A DNA stretch of 64,000 bases from assembly GCA_014655195.1 (NCBI GenBank), contig BNBH01000001.1:310001-374000 (forward strand), given 5' to 3'. Positions 1 to 8,772 of the stretch are shown piece by piece. Position 1 is the stretch's first letter. Each line of letters begins with the position of its first letter. Made by a program: the position numbers and the translations under genes. The notes under the pieces were generated by a model, which did no database searches, was not told the origin of the DNA, and was given only the letters and a program-made list of their open reading frames with translations. The stretch comes from Streptomyces cellulosae (GTDB lineage: Bacteria > Actinomycetota > Actinomycetes > Streptomycetales > Streptomycetaceae).

Positions 1-909
1 GCCCAGGCGCTCACCCCCAGACGGGTGGAGCGGATGCGGGACCGGATCACGGAACTGACGGAGACCCTGCTCGACCAGGTGGCCGCGCAGCCCGGCGACA
101 GCGTGGACCTGAAGGCGGTGTTCGCCTACCCCCTGCCGATGTACGTGATCGCCGACCTGATGGGGCTGGCGGAGGAGCGGCTGCCGCGGCTGAAGGAGCT
201 GTTCGAGAAGTTCTTCTCCACGCAGACCCCGCCGGAGGAGGTCGTCGCCACGCTGACCGAGCTGGCCGGGATCATGGCCGAGACGGTCGCGGCCAAGCGG
301 GAGAACCCGGGCGACGACCTGACATCGGCGCTGATCCAGGCGTCGGAGGACGGTGACCGGCTCACGGACGAGGAGATCGTCGCCACGCTCCAGCTGATGG
401 TGGCGGCCGGGCACGAGACCACGATCTCGCTGATCGTCAACGCGGTGGTCAGCCTCTCCACCCATCCGGACCAGCGGGAGCTGGTGCTGTCCGGGCAGGC
501 GGACTGGTCGGCCGTGGTCGAGGAGACGCTGCGCTGGTCCACGCCGACCTCGCACGTGCTGATCCGCTTCGCCACCGAGGACGTGCCCGTCGGGGACAAG
601 GTGCTGCCCGCCGGGGACGCGCTGATCGTGTCGTACGCGGCGATCGGGCGGGACGAGCAGGCGCACGGGCCGACGGCCGGCGTCTTCGACATCACCCGGG
701 AGAGCCCCAACCGGCACATCTCCTTCGGGCACGGCCCGCACGTCTGCCCCGGCGCCGCGCTGTCCCGCCTCGAGGCGGGCGTCGCCCTGCCGGCGCTGTA
801 CGCGCGCTTCCCGAAGCTGGACCTGGCGGTCCCGGCGGGTGAGCTGCGCAACAAGCCGGTGGTGACCCAGAACGACCTGTACGAGCTGCCGGTGACGCTC
901 GGCGGGTGA
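1..909 (+). CDS. Cytochrome P450, C-terminal part (cut by window start)
   Basis: Heme monooxygenase; the substrate cannot be read from the sequence. The frame is open to base 1, so the N-terminus lies outside the window; 302 residues are visible out of about 400 usual for bacterial P450s. Seen: the I-helix oxygen-binding motif AGHETT (nt 406-423), the K-helix ExxR motif as ETLR (nt 523-534), and the heme loop FGHGPHVCPG with the cysteine ligand codon at nt 745-747. This is a soluble bacterial class I enzyme that would need ferredoxin and reductase; neither is visible nearby. A strong hairpin follows the stop. Family certain, role unknown. Confidence 0.95.
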   Translation, partial: AQALTPRRVERMRDRITELTETLLDQVAAQPGDSVDLKAVFAYPLPMYVIADLMGLAEERLPRLKELFEKFFSTQTPPEEVVATLTELAGIMAETVAAKRENPGDDLTSALIQASEDGDRLTDEEIVATLQLMVAAGHETTISLIVNAVVSLSTHPDQRELVLSGQADWSAVVEETLRWSTPTSHVLIRFATEDVPVGDKVLPAGDALIVSYAAIGRDEQAHGPTAGVFDITRESPNRHISFGHGPHVCPGAALSRLEAGVALPALYARFPKLDLAVPAGELRNKPVVTQNDLYELPVTLGG

Positions 910-916
910 GAGACGC

Positions 917-955
917 GGGTGGCGGACGGCCCTCCCCCCGGACCGTCCGCCACCC
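917..955 (+). terminator. Hairpin terminator after P450 gene
   Basis: A 13-bp perfect stem (nt 917-929 with 943-955) encloses a C-rich 13-base loop, starting 8 bases after the P450 stop. There is no U tract, which is usual in Streptomyces. Confidence 0.7.
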
Positions 956-1001
956 GTCCCGGTGACCTGTCTCAGCGACGCGTCTCAGCGGACGGACGAG
1001 A

Positions 1002-2157
<1,156 letters not shown>

Positions 2158-2171
2158 TCCCGCTGACGTGA

Positions 2172-2207
2172 GAAGGGCGCCCGGTGATGATCCACCGGGC
2201 GCCCTTC
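2172..2207. terminator. Bidirectional terminator, serC / propeller gene
   Basis: A 15-bp perfect stem (2172-2186 with 2193-2207) and a 6-base loop lie between two convergent genes, 14 bases after the serC stop and 28 bases past the other stop. Confidence 0.85.
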
Positions 2208-2235
2208 GTCGTCCTCGGCGCACCGCGAGCCCCGT

Positions 2236-3222
2236 TCAGCCCCTGCGCCGGCGCCTGCTCAGTCCGAACAGGGCCGCGACCACCAGGGCGACCGCCAGCG
2301 CTCCTCCGACCTTCACGGTGCCGCCGTCCCCGGAGGCGCCGCCGTCCGCGCGGGAGCCGGAGCCGCCGCTGGAGCCGGAGCCGCCGTCCTCGTCCGCGCC
2401 GGGAGCCGGACGGCTCACCACCCCGCTCCGCTCCCCCTCGCTGCCGAACAGCAGCCGCGAGCCGTCGGCCGAGTACGTCACCGACTCGCCCTGCCCCTGG
2501 AGCGGCACGCTCAGCCTCCCCTTGCGCTGCAGCCTGCCGCCGTTCCAGGCGTAGTGGATGCCGCCGAAGTAGCCGCGCACCGCGAGGTCCTGGCCGTCCG
2601 GGGAGAGCGCGGCGTCGGTGGTCCACAGCTCGACGGGGGCGATGGGCCTGAAGACGTTGTCGCCCTCCGGTGAGAGCTTCGCCGGGCCCTCGTAGAGGTG
2701 CCCGCCGTCCTCGTGCTTGTCGATGAGGTACACCCGCCCGGTCTTCGGGTGGACGACCATCGCCTCGGCGTCGCGCGGGCCGTCGGAGTACTTCACGACG
2801 TACTGCGTGGCCTGGACGGTCGCGTCCTGGAGCCGCTGCGGCTCGGGGAGTTCGTAGATCCACACGTACGGCCAGGTGCCGCCGAGGTTGTCGCCGGTGT
2901 CGGCGACGAAGAGGCGGTTGCCGGGGCCGACGGAGATCGCCTCGACGTCCCGGGGCGTGCCGATGCCGGTGAGGGTGAGACGGGCGACGGTGTCGCCGGT
3001 GCCGCTGTCGACGGCGTAGAGGTAGGGGCCGTCGTCGCTGTCGTTGTGGGTCCAGTAGACGCCCGGGTGCTGCCGGGAGGCGGCCAGCCCGCTGGACTCG
3101 GTGATGCGCGGGTCGTTGATCGTGAACCCCTCGTCCCCGTCGTCGTTGTCGGCGGCGGAGGCGGGCACGGCGAGCGCGGCCGTCAGCAGGGTCGCGGCGA
3201 GCAGGGCGAAGGGTCTGCGCAT
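2236..3222 (-). CDS. Secreted beta-propeller-like protein with C-terminal membrane anchor
   Basis: No specific function assigned. 328 residues. The N-terminus is a Sec signal peptide (MRRPF, hydrophobic Ala/Leu stretch, PASAA cleavage region near residue 23). The body has repeated blade-like strings (GPGNRLFVADTGDN, HPKTGRVYLID, SPDGQDLAVRG, SADGSRLLFGSE), as in WD40-like propellers. Then comes a Gly/Ser/Asp-rich linker (about 275-300), one membrane segment and an RRRRR tail, so it should sit outside the cell tethered to the membrane. The tail resembles sortase substrates but no LPXTG-type motif was found. Single-gene unit. Confidence 0.85.
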   Translation of the reverse strand: MRRPFALLAATLLTAALAVPASAADNDDGDEGFTINDPRITESSGLAASRQHPGVYWTHNDSDDGPYLYAVDSGTGDTVARLTLTGIGTPRDVEAISVGPGNRLFVADTGDNLGGTWPYVWIYELPEPQRLQDATVQATQYVVKYSDGPRDAEAMVVHPKTGRVYLIDKHEDGGHLYEGPAKLSPEGDNVFRPIAPVELWTTDAALSPDGQDLAVRGYFGGIHYAWNGGRLQRKGRLSVPLQGQGESVTYSADGSRLLFGSEGERSGVVSRPAPGADEDGGSGSSGGSGSRADGGASGDGGTVKVGGALAVALVVAALFGLSRRRRRG

Positions 3223-3311
3223 GAGCCAAGACTGCCATCAGCGCGGGCCCCCCGGGTGCGGGTGTCAGGGCTCACATCGCGTCGAACGCGCTGATCCACC
3301 ATGATGATCGG

Positions 3312-3989
3312 GTGCTCAGGTTCATGCCCGTAGGTGACTCGATGACGATCGGGAGCGCGGGTGAACACACCTGGCGCTACCGCCTGTGGCAGCACCTGTG
3401 CGCCGCGTACGGCGGCCCCTTCACGCTGGTCGGCCCGCGCGAGACACTGCACGACCCGTCCACGGACGAGCCCACCTCGTACGCGTACGCCGACCCGGAC
3501 TTCCCCCGGGCGCACCTGGCCGGCTGGGGCGAGGGCTGGTGCCACATGGCGCCGCTGATCGGCGACGCGGTGCGGTCCTGCCGGGCGGACGTGCTGCTGG
3601 TGTCGCTGGGCCTGATCGACCTGGGCTTCTACACCAACGCCGAGCAGACCGCTGACAACGTGCGCGCGTTCGTCGCCGAGGCGCGCGCGGCCCGCCCGAA
3701 GGTGCGGATGGCGGTGATGCCGGTGGTCCGCAACATCCGGGTGGACGCGGACGAGACCTTCGCGGGGCAGGTCGACCGGTTCAACACGCTGCTGGGCGAG
3801 ACGGTCGCCGACCTGGACACCGCGGCCTCCCCACTGCTGCTCGTCCCGCCGCCCGCGACGTACGACTTCCACGTCGACACCTACGACGGCACGCACCCCA
3901 ACGAGAGCGGCGAGCACAAGATCGCGGGGGCGTTCGCCGAGGCGATGTGGCAGGAGTGGTCGCTGGGCGGGCCGTACAAGGCGGCCTGA
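3312..3989 (+). CDS. SGNH/GDSL-family hydrolase
   Basis: Probable esterase or lipase of the SGNH fold, 225 residues, without signal peptide, so probably cytoplasmic. Seen: block I as GDSM with nucleophile Ser10, and block V as DGTHPN with the Asp192/His195 pair near the C-terminus. A block II/III-like segment VSLGLIDLGF lies at about residues 96-105. GTG start; a CATGAT -10-like box ends 6 bases before it. Physiological substrate unknown. Confidence 0.88.
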   Translation: MLRFMPVGDSMTIGSAGEHTWRYRLWQHLCAAYGGPFTLVGPRETLHDPSTDEPTSYAYADPDFPRAHLAGWGEGWCHMAPLIGDAVRSCRADVLLVSLGLIDLGFYTNAEQTADNVRAFVAEARAARPKVRMAVMPVVRNIRVDADETFAGQVDRFNTLLGETVADLDTAASPLLLVPPPATYDFHVDTYDGTHPNESGEHKIAGAFAEAMWQEWSLGGPYKAA

Positions 3990-4033
3990 CCGTCCCCGAC
4001 CGGACCGCTTCCGACGCCTGGCGCGTGAAGCGC

Positions 4034-4063
4034 TTGCATGGAGCGCACTCCAACACGTTGGCT
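4034..4063 (+). promoter_or_regulatory. MerR-type promoter of the aldo/keto reductase
   Basis: TTGCAT (4034-4039) is followed at once by the dyad GGAG-CGCA-CTCC (4040-4051) and then TTGGCT (4058-4063), 8 bases before the ATG. A dyad placed inside the -35/-10 spacer is the hallmark of MerR-regulated promoters. No merR gene is adjacent. Confidence 0.5.
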
Positions 4064-4071
4064 GGACGTCC

Positions 4072-5064
4072 ATGAGGTACACGCAGCTCGGACGCACAGG
4101 ACTCAAGGTCAGCCGGCTCGTCCTCGGGACGATGAACTTCGGTCCGCAGACCGACGAGGCCGACAGCCACGCCATCATGGACGCGGCCCTCGACGCCGGC
4201 ATCAACTTCTTCGACACCGCCAACGTCTACGGCTGGGGTGAGAACAAGGGCCGTACCGAGGAGATCATCGGCAGCTGGTTCGCCCAGGGCGGCGGCCGCC
4301 GCGACAAGGTCGTCCTCGCGACCAAGGTGTACGGCAACATGGGCGCGGACGGCGCGGCGTGGCCCAACCACGACAAGCTGTCCGCGGTGAACATCCGGCG
4401 CGCGGTGGACGCCTCGCTGAAGCGCCTGGGGACCGACCACATCGACCTGTACCAGTTCCATCACATCGACCGGGCCACCCCGTTCGACGAGATCTGGCAG
4501 GCGGTCGACGTCCTGGTCCAGCAGGGCAAGATCCTCTACGCCGGCTCGTCGAACTTCCCCGGCTACAAGATCGCCCAGGCCAACGAGACCGCCGCCCGGC
4601 GCGGCGGCACCATCGGCCTGGTCAGCGAGCAGTGCCTGTACAACCTCGCCGAGCGGCGCGCGGAGATGGAGGTGATCCCGGCCGCGCAGGAGTACGGGCT
4701 CGGGGTCATCCCCTGGTCGCCGCTGCACGGCGGTCTGCTCGGCGGGGTCATCAAGAAGGAGGCCCAGGGCGGCCGCCGCGCCTCCGGGCGGGCCGCGGAC
4801 ACCCTGGCGGACCCGGCGGCGCGCAAGCAGATCCAGGCGTACGAGGACCTGCTGGAGAAGCACGGCGTGGAGCCGGGCGAGGCGGCGCTGGCCTGGCTGC
4901 TCACGCGTCCTGGGGTGACCGGGCCGATCGTCGGCCCGCGCACGCGTGAGCAGCTCGACTCGGCGCTGCGCGCGCTGGAGCTGGAGCTGAGCGAGGAACT
5001 GCTGGCCTCGCTGGACGAGATCTTCCCGGGCCCGGGTCCGTCCCCGGAGGCCTTCGCCTGGTGA
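4072..5064 (+). CDS. Aldo/keto reductase
   Basis: NADPH-dependent carbonyl reductase, TIM barrel, 330 residues, cytoplasmic. The catalytic tetrad is visible: Asp48 and Tyr53 in FFDTANVYG, Lys85 in LATKVYG and His130 in LYQFHHID. The C-terminal cofactor region PIVGPRT is present near residue 300. It belongs to the YajO/Tas-like, voltage-gated-channel-beta-like subgroup. The start is set by the likely leaderless, MerR-type promoter just upstream. Monocistronic. Substrate unknown; xenobiotic aldehyde or ketone reduction is plausible from the promoter type. Confidence 0.93.
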   Translation: MRYTQLGRTGLKVSRLVLGTMNFGPQTDEADSHAIMDAALDAGINFFDTANVYGWGENKGRTEEIIGSWFAQGGGRRDKVVLATKVYGNMGADGAAWPNHDKLSAVNIRRAVDASLKRLGTDHIDLYQFHHIDRATPFDEIWQAVDVLVQQGKILYAGSSNFPGYKIAQANETAARRGGTIGLVSEQCLYNLAERRAEMEVIPAAQEYGLGVIPWSPLHGGLLGGVIKKEAQGGRRASGRAADTLADPAARKQIQAYEDLLEKHGVEPGEAALAWLLTRPGVTGPIVGPRTREQLDSALRALELELSEELLASLDEIFPGPGPSPEAFAW

Positions 5065-5097
5065 CGGCGGACAGGCCGTGACGGCCCGGCGGCGGCG

Positions 5098-5187
5098 CTA
5101 CCTCCCGAGCGCCGCCGCCAGGGCCACCACGACGAACATCAGCACGAGCGCACCGGCCATGATCCGGTTCCGGGTCTTCGGGTCCAC
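5098..5187 (-). CDS. Tiny membrane protein, 29 residues
   Basis: A short open frame starts at GTG 10 bases after the thpR stop and reads VDPKTRNRIMAGALVL, then a run of hydrophobic residues, ending LGR. It is a charged N-terminus plus one membrane helix of about 18 residues, typical of small single-span proteins that are often not annotated. No clear ribosome site precedes it, so translation would be coupled to thpR. Function unknown. Position, hydrophobic pattern and termination favour a real gene, but homology was not tested. Confidence 0.55.
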   Translation of the reverse strand: MDPKTRNRIMAGALVLMFVVVALAAALGR

Positions 5188-5197
5188 GCCGTCGAGC

Positions 5198-5770
5198 CTA
5201 ACCGGCCGCGCCGAGTGCCCGGCGGGCGACCGCCTCGTAACGGGGCTGCTCGCCCGGAACGCCCGACCTGGGCAGGTGGCTGCGCACCAGCACCAGCTCC
5301 TCCACGATCCAGGTGCGGCTGCGGAAGTCGTCCAGCGCCGCGAGGTACGGCCGTACGTCCACGGCGTCGCGGCTGCGCGCCACGGTCAGGTGGGCCTTGT
5401 AGCGCCGGTGCTCGTCCATCTCGATGCCCGCCTTGCGCCCGGCCGCCTCGGAGCGCTCGGCCAGCAGCCGCATGGTGTGCAGGTCGCCCGACGCCCCGGT
5501 CCACAGCGCGCGCCCCCGGCCGAACTGGCCGCCGCCGGACAGCGCCAGCGGGAACGGCTCGGTCCGCGCCGCGGCCCGGCCCAGCCGGGCGGTCAGCTCG
5601 GGCACGGTGTCGTCGTCCACCTCGCCGTAGAACGCGAGCGTGAAGTGCCACCCGGCCCGCTCGGTCCAACGCAGCCCGTCACCCCCGCCCAGCGCCCGCA
5701 ACCCGCCCACCTCGGCGTCCAGCGCCCCGATCACGTCCTCGGGCGGCAGCACGGCGGCGAAGAGTCTCAT
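5198..5770 (-). CDS. thpR: RNA 2',3'-cyclic phosphodiesterase (2H family)
   Basis: 2H phosphoesterase, formerly called 2'-5' RNA ligase, opening 2',3'-cyclic phosphates on RNA. 190 residues. Both signature histidine motifs are present: HFTL at residues 42-45 and HLTV at 127-130, the standard spacing. The ATG start (MRLFAAVLPP) is preferred over longer frames because GGAGG lies 2 bases upstream and the family begins with RLF(A/I). It is followed by the tiny membrane protein. Confidence 0.9.
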   Translation of the reverse strand: MRLFAAVLPPEDVIGALDAEVGGLRALGGGDGLRWTERAGWHFTLAFYGEVDDDTVPELTARLGRAAARTEPFPLALSGGGQFGRGRALWTGASGDLHTMRLLAERSEAAGRKAGIEMDEHRRYKAHLTVARSRDAVDVRPYLAALDDFRSRTWIVEELVLVRSHLPRSGVPGEQPRYEAVARRALGAAG

Positions 5771-5861
5771 GCCTCCAGTGTCCCGCGTGCCCCGGTCACC
5801 GTGCGTATCGTTGTTCTGCGCGGCTGTACGGATCGAGCGTCGGCCGGGGAGGAGCGCCACG

Positions 5862-6474
5862 ATGACCGTCCTCGAAGACAGGATCGAGACGGCCGAGAGC
5901 GGCGATGAGCTCACGCTCGACATGATGTTCGAGTGGCTGGAGAAGACGCCCGTCCCCGAGGGTTACAAGGCGGAGATCGTCGGGGGGCACATCTTCATGA
6001 CGCCGCAGCGGGACACTCACTGGGACATCATCGCGGACATCTACGATCAACTGCGTGCGAAGTACCCGCGCAAGCGCCTGAAGTCCGACGTCCGCATCGA
6101 TTACCCGGGGCACCTCAACGGCTTCGCCTCCGACGTGACCCTGCTGGCCGAGGGCGCCACCCAGAACAGCAAGGGACGGTGGCGTTGCGAGGATGTCAGT
6201 CTTCATCGCCGAAGTGATCTCACGGAGGACCGCGGACAACGACTACGGGCCGAAGGCGGACAACGACTACGGGCCGAAGAAGGACGCATACGCCGCAGCC
6301 GGTGTGCCCGTGTACCTGATCGTCGATCCGTACACCGGCGAGTGGCACCTGCACACGCTGCCGAAGGACGGGAAGTACCACGGAAGCGTGTGCTTCGACT
6401 TCGGCATCGACATCGACCTGACCAGGACGGCCGTCGACCTCATCCTCCGAACCGACGACTTCCCCCGCGGCTGA
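5862..6474 (+). pseudogene. Uma2-family (DUF820) nuclease-like gene, frameshifted
   Basis: Uma2 proteins have a PD-(D/E)XK nuclease fold and are numerous in Streptomyces. The start ATG at 5862 has a good GGAGGAG site. The first frame encodes MTVLEDRIE to about base 6197, including EIVGGHIFMTP and the acidic SDVTLL motif. The rest of the domain (FIAEVIS, GPKKDAYAAAGVPVYLIVDP, DLILRT) is in the +1 frame from about 6199 to 6474. Removing one base (the A at 6198) restores GAG-GAT-GTC-GTC-TTC and one continuous Uma2 protein of about 200 residues. The second part also has an in-frame 24-bp duplication (6232-6279). Either a pseudogene, a programmed shift, or a sequencing error. Confidence 0.8.
6232..6279 (+). 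repeat. 24-bp tandem duplication inside the Uma2 gene
   Basis: Two exact copies of a 24-base unit (6232-6255 and 6256-6279), each encoding ADNDYGPK, lie beside the frameshift and at the position of the conserved active-site lysine region. Confidence 0.95.
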
Positions 6475-6496
6475 TGACGGGCCGGGGCCCGGCGGC

Positions 6497-7861
6497 TCAT
6501 GCCGCCGGGGCCAGGGCCTTCGGGTGGTCGCGGGGGACGAAGCGGACGACCGGGCGGCCGTGGTGCCAGTGGACCGCGAGGCGGAGGCCGCCCGCGCGGG
6601 CCAGGATCAGGCCGATGACGGCGGCCGCGGTCATCGCGATCGCGCCGCCGGCCGCGAAGCCGACGCGGGCGCCGTAGGTGTCGGTGACCCAGCCGACGAT
6701 CGGCGCGCCGACGGGGGCGCCGCCGAGGAACACCATCATGTACAGGGCCATGACGCGGCCCCGCACCGACGGGTCGGTGGACATCTGCAGGCTGGTGTTG
6801 GTGGTGACGTTGACCGTCATCGACACCAGGCCCAGCGGCACCATGATCAGCGCGAACATCCACAGCTCGGGCGACGCGGCGGCGAGGATCTCCAGCGCGC
6901 CGAAGGCCAGCGCGGCCATGATCAGCAGCCGTAGCCGGGCCGTGCCGCGCCGGGCGGCGAGCAGCGCGCCGGAGACGGAGCCGACCGCCATCAGCGTGTT
7001 GAACATGCTGTAGACGCCCGCGTCCCCGTGGAACACGTCGTCGGCGAAGGCCGACAGGTACACCGGGAAGTTGAAGGCGAACGTACCCATGAAGCCGACC
7101 AGCACGATCGGCCAGAGCAGGTCGGGCCGTCCGGCCACGTAGCGCAGACCCTCGCGGAGCTGTCCCTTGCCGCGCGGGGCGCGCTCCACGGGGTGCAGCT
7201 CACGGGTGCGCATCAGCATCAGGCCGGTCAGCGGCGCGACGAAGGACAGGCCGTTCAGCAGGAACGCCCAGCCCGTGCCGACGCCGGTGATCAGCAGACC
7301 CGCGACGGCGGGGCCGACCAGCCGGGCGGACTGGAAGTTCGCGGAGTTCAGGCTGACCGCGTTCTGCAGCTGCCCGGGGCCGACCAGCTCGGAGACGAAG
7401 GACTGGCGGGCGGGGTTGTCGACGACGGTCGCGAGGCCGAGGGCGAGGGCGGCGACGTAGATGTGCCACACCTCGACGAGGCCGGTCAGGGTGAGGACGG
7501 CGAGCGCGATCGACGTGAGCGCCATCGCGGACTGGGTGACCATCAGCGTGGGCCGCTTGCGCAGCCGGTCGACGAGGACTCCTCCGTAGAGGCCGAACAG
7601 CAGCATCGGCAGGAACTGCAGCGCCGTGGTGATGCCGACGGCGGCCGAGGAGCCGGTGAGGCTGAGCACCAGCCAGTCCTGGGCGATGCGCTGCATCCAG
7701 GTGCCGATGTTGGACACGACCTGGCCGAGGAAGAACAGGCGGTAGTTCCTGATCCTCAGCGAGGAGAACATGGAGTTCTTGCGGGCGGGGGCGTCGAGGG
7801 CGGTCTTGGTGTCGTAGGGGTCAGGTGCGGGGGCGGAAGCTGCTCCGGATCCCGTACTCAA
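6497..7861 (-). CDS. MFS transporter, probable drug exporter
   Basis: Membrane exporter, 454 residues, about 12 predicted segments. The N-terminal block NYRLFFLGQVVSNIGTWMQ and the loop GGVLVDRLRKRPTLM (MFS motif A) are typical of the EntS/MFS_3 group of efflux proteins. The TTG start follows AGGAGG with 8 bases spacing. It lies 31 bases downstream of a marR gene on the same strand, so the two form an operon, and the substrate is probably the ligand of that MarR. C-terminus about 25 residues polar. Confidence 0.92.
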   Translation of the reverse strand: MSTGSGAASAPAPDPYDTKTALDAPARKNSMFSSLRIRNYRLFFLGQVVSNIGTWMQRIAQDWLVLSLTGSSAAVGITTALQFLPMLLFGLYGGVLVDRLRKRPTLMVTQSAMALTSIALAVLTLTGLVEVWHIYVAALALGLATVVDNPARQSFVSELVGPGQLQNAVSLNSANFQSARLVGPAVAGLLITGVGTGWAFLLNGLSFVAPLTGLMLMRTRELHPVERAPRGKGQLREGLRYVAGRPDLLWPIVLVGFMGTFAFNFPVYLSAFADDVFHGDAGVYSMFNTLMAVGSVSGALLAARRGTARLRLLIMAALAFGALEILAAASPELWMFALIMVPLGLVSMTVNVTTNTSLQMSTDPSVRGRVMALYMMVFLGGAPVGAPIVGWVTDTYGARVGFAAGGAIAMTAAAVIGLILARAGGLRLAVHWHHGRPVVRFVPRDHPKALAPAA

Positions 7862-7892
7862 AAGGTTCGCCTCCTGTGACTGCCGGGGGTGG

Positions 7893-8330
7893 TCAGATGT
7901 GCGCCAGTTTCTCCAGCACGGGGGCGGCGGCGCGCAGGGTCGCCCACTCGTCCTCGTCGAGCTCCTCGACCAGCGTGGCGAGGAACGCGTTGCGCTTGCG
8001 CCGGCTCTCCTCGAGCATCGCCTCGGCCCGCTCGGTCTGCGTGACGACCTTCTGACGCCGGTCGTCCGGGTGCGGCTCGAGCCTGACCAGGCCCTTGGCC
8101 TCCAGCAGCGCCACGATGCGGGTCATCGACGGCGGCTGGACGTGTTCCTTGCGGGCGAGCTCGCCCGGGGTGGCACTGCCGCAGCGGGCCAGGGTGCCGA
8201 GCACCGACATCTCGGTGGGGCTGAGCGACTCGTCGACCCGCTGGTGCTTGAGGCGGCGGGAGAGCCGCATCACTGCGGAGCGAAGGGCGTTCACGGCGGC
8301 GGCGTCGTCGCCATGGCTGAGGTCCGGCAT
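7893..8330 (-). CDS. MarR-family transcriptional regulator
   Basis: Winged-helix repressor, 145 residues, dimeric in this family. The wHTH spans about residues 35-100 with ELARKEHVQPPSMTRIVALLEAKGL as recognition region and DPHDDRR-type wing HPDDRRQKVV. It is the first gene of the marR-MFS operon. A -10-like TACGCT lies 7 bases before its ATG, inside a perfect inverted repeat (8334-8363), which indicates autorepression and control of the pump. Ligand unknown. Confidence 0.93.
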   Translation of the reverse strand: MPDLSHGDDAAAVNALRSAVMRLSRRLKHQRVDESLSPTEMSVLGTLARCGSATPGELARKEHVQPPSMTRIVALLEAKGLVRLEPHPDDRRQKVVTQTERAEAMLEESRRKRNAFLATLVEELDEDEWATLRAAAPVLEKLAHI

Positions 8331-8333
8331 GTT

Positions 8334-8363
8334 CTTTAGCGTAACTCATTACTCTCGCTAAAG
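8334..8363. promoter_or_regulatory. MarR operator overlapping the marR promoter
   Basis: Perfect 8-bp arms CTTTAGCG (8334-8341) and CGCTAAAG (8356-8363) are separated by 14 bases; the inner GTAA-CTCA-TTAC (8341-8352) adds a second dyad. The minus-strand -10-like TACGCT (8343 down to 8338) lies inside it. Confidence 0.7.
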
Positions 8364-8555
8364 ACCACCCGGTTCGGCCCGCCCCGCCCGTGAGTCACGC
8401 CACTCCCGCCCCAGGAGCGACACCTCCAAGGGCCGCACCGCACGGGCGAACCGGACGGGCCACGCGAAATCAAGACAGCCCCCCGCCGAGATCACCCATA
8501 TGAGTGATCGATGCACGAAATGCCACGCGCCGCACCGTGAGGTGCGGCGACTCTC

Positions 8556-8744
8556 GTGGGCATGGGGACCGACGTGCTCAGCCTGCGGATAGACCATGAA
8601 CTGCTCGAACGGCTCCGCGACCATGCCGCCAAACGCGGCATGAGCGTCCAGGACTATGTCGTCCGGACGCTCATGCGCGATGACTTCGACCAGCGCTTCC
8701 GCGCGGCCGTCGAGGAGACGGAGAAGTTCTACGGAGTCACCTGA
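8556..8744 (+). CDS. Ribbon-helix-helix-like small protein
   Basis: 62 residues with the pattern VLSLRIDHELLERLRDHAAKRGMSVQDYVVRTLM: a beta strand then two helices, as in CopG/Arc-type DNA-binding proteins and antitoxins. The remaining tail DDFDQRF-EETEKFYG is charged. No toxin gene is adjacent. The start is uncertain: GTG 8556, ATG 8562 or GTG 8574. Its stop lies inside a convergent terminator. Role as a solitary regulator or orphan antitoxin is inferred only. Confidence 0.7.
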   Translation: MGMGTDVLSLRIDHELLERLRDHAAKRGMSVQDYVVRTLMRDDFDQRFRAAVEETEKFYGVT

Positions 8745-8772
8745 TCCCGCGCTCCCCCGGCGGGGATCAGGT
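8739..8772. terminator. Convergent terminator overlapping two stop codons
   Basis: A 10-bp perfect stem (8739-8748 with 8763-8772) contains the TGA of the RHH gene in one arm and the TGA of the NCS2 permease gene in the other. Confidence 0.75.

Noticed and set aside
1..909. P450 as part of a secondary-metabolite cluster
   Set aside because: No polyketide, peptide or terpene gene is visible beside it; the left neighbour is outside the window.
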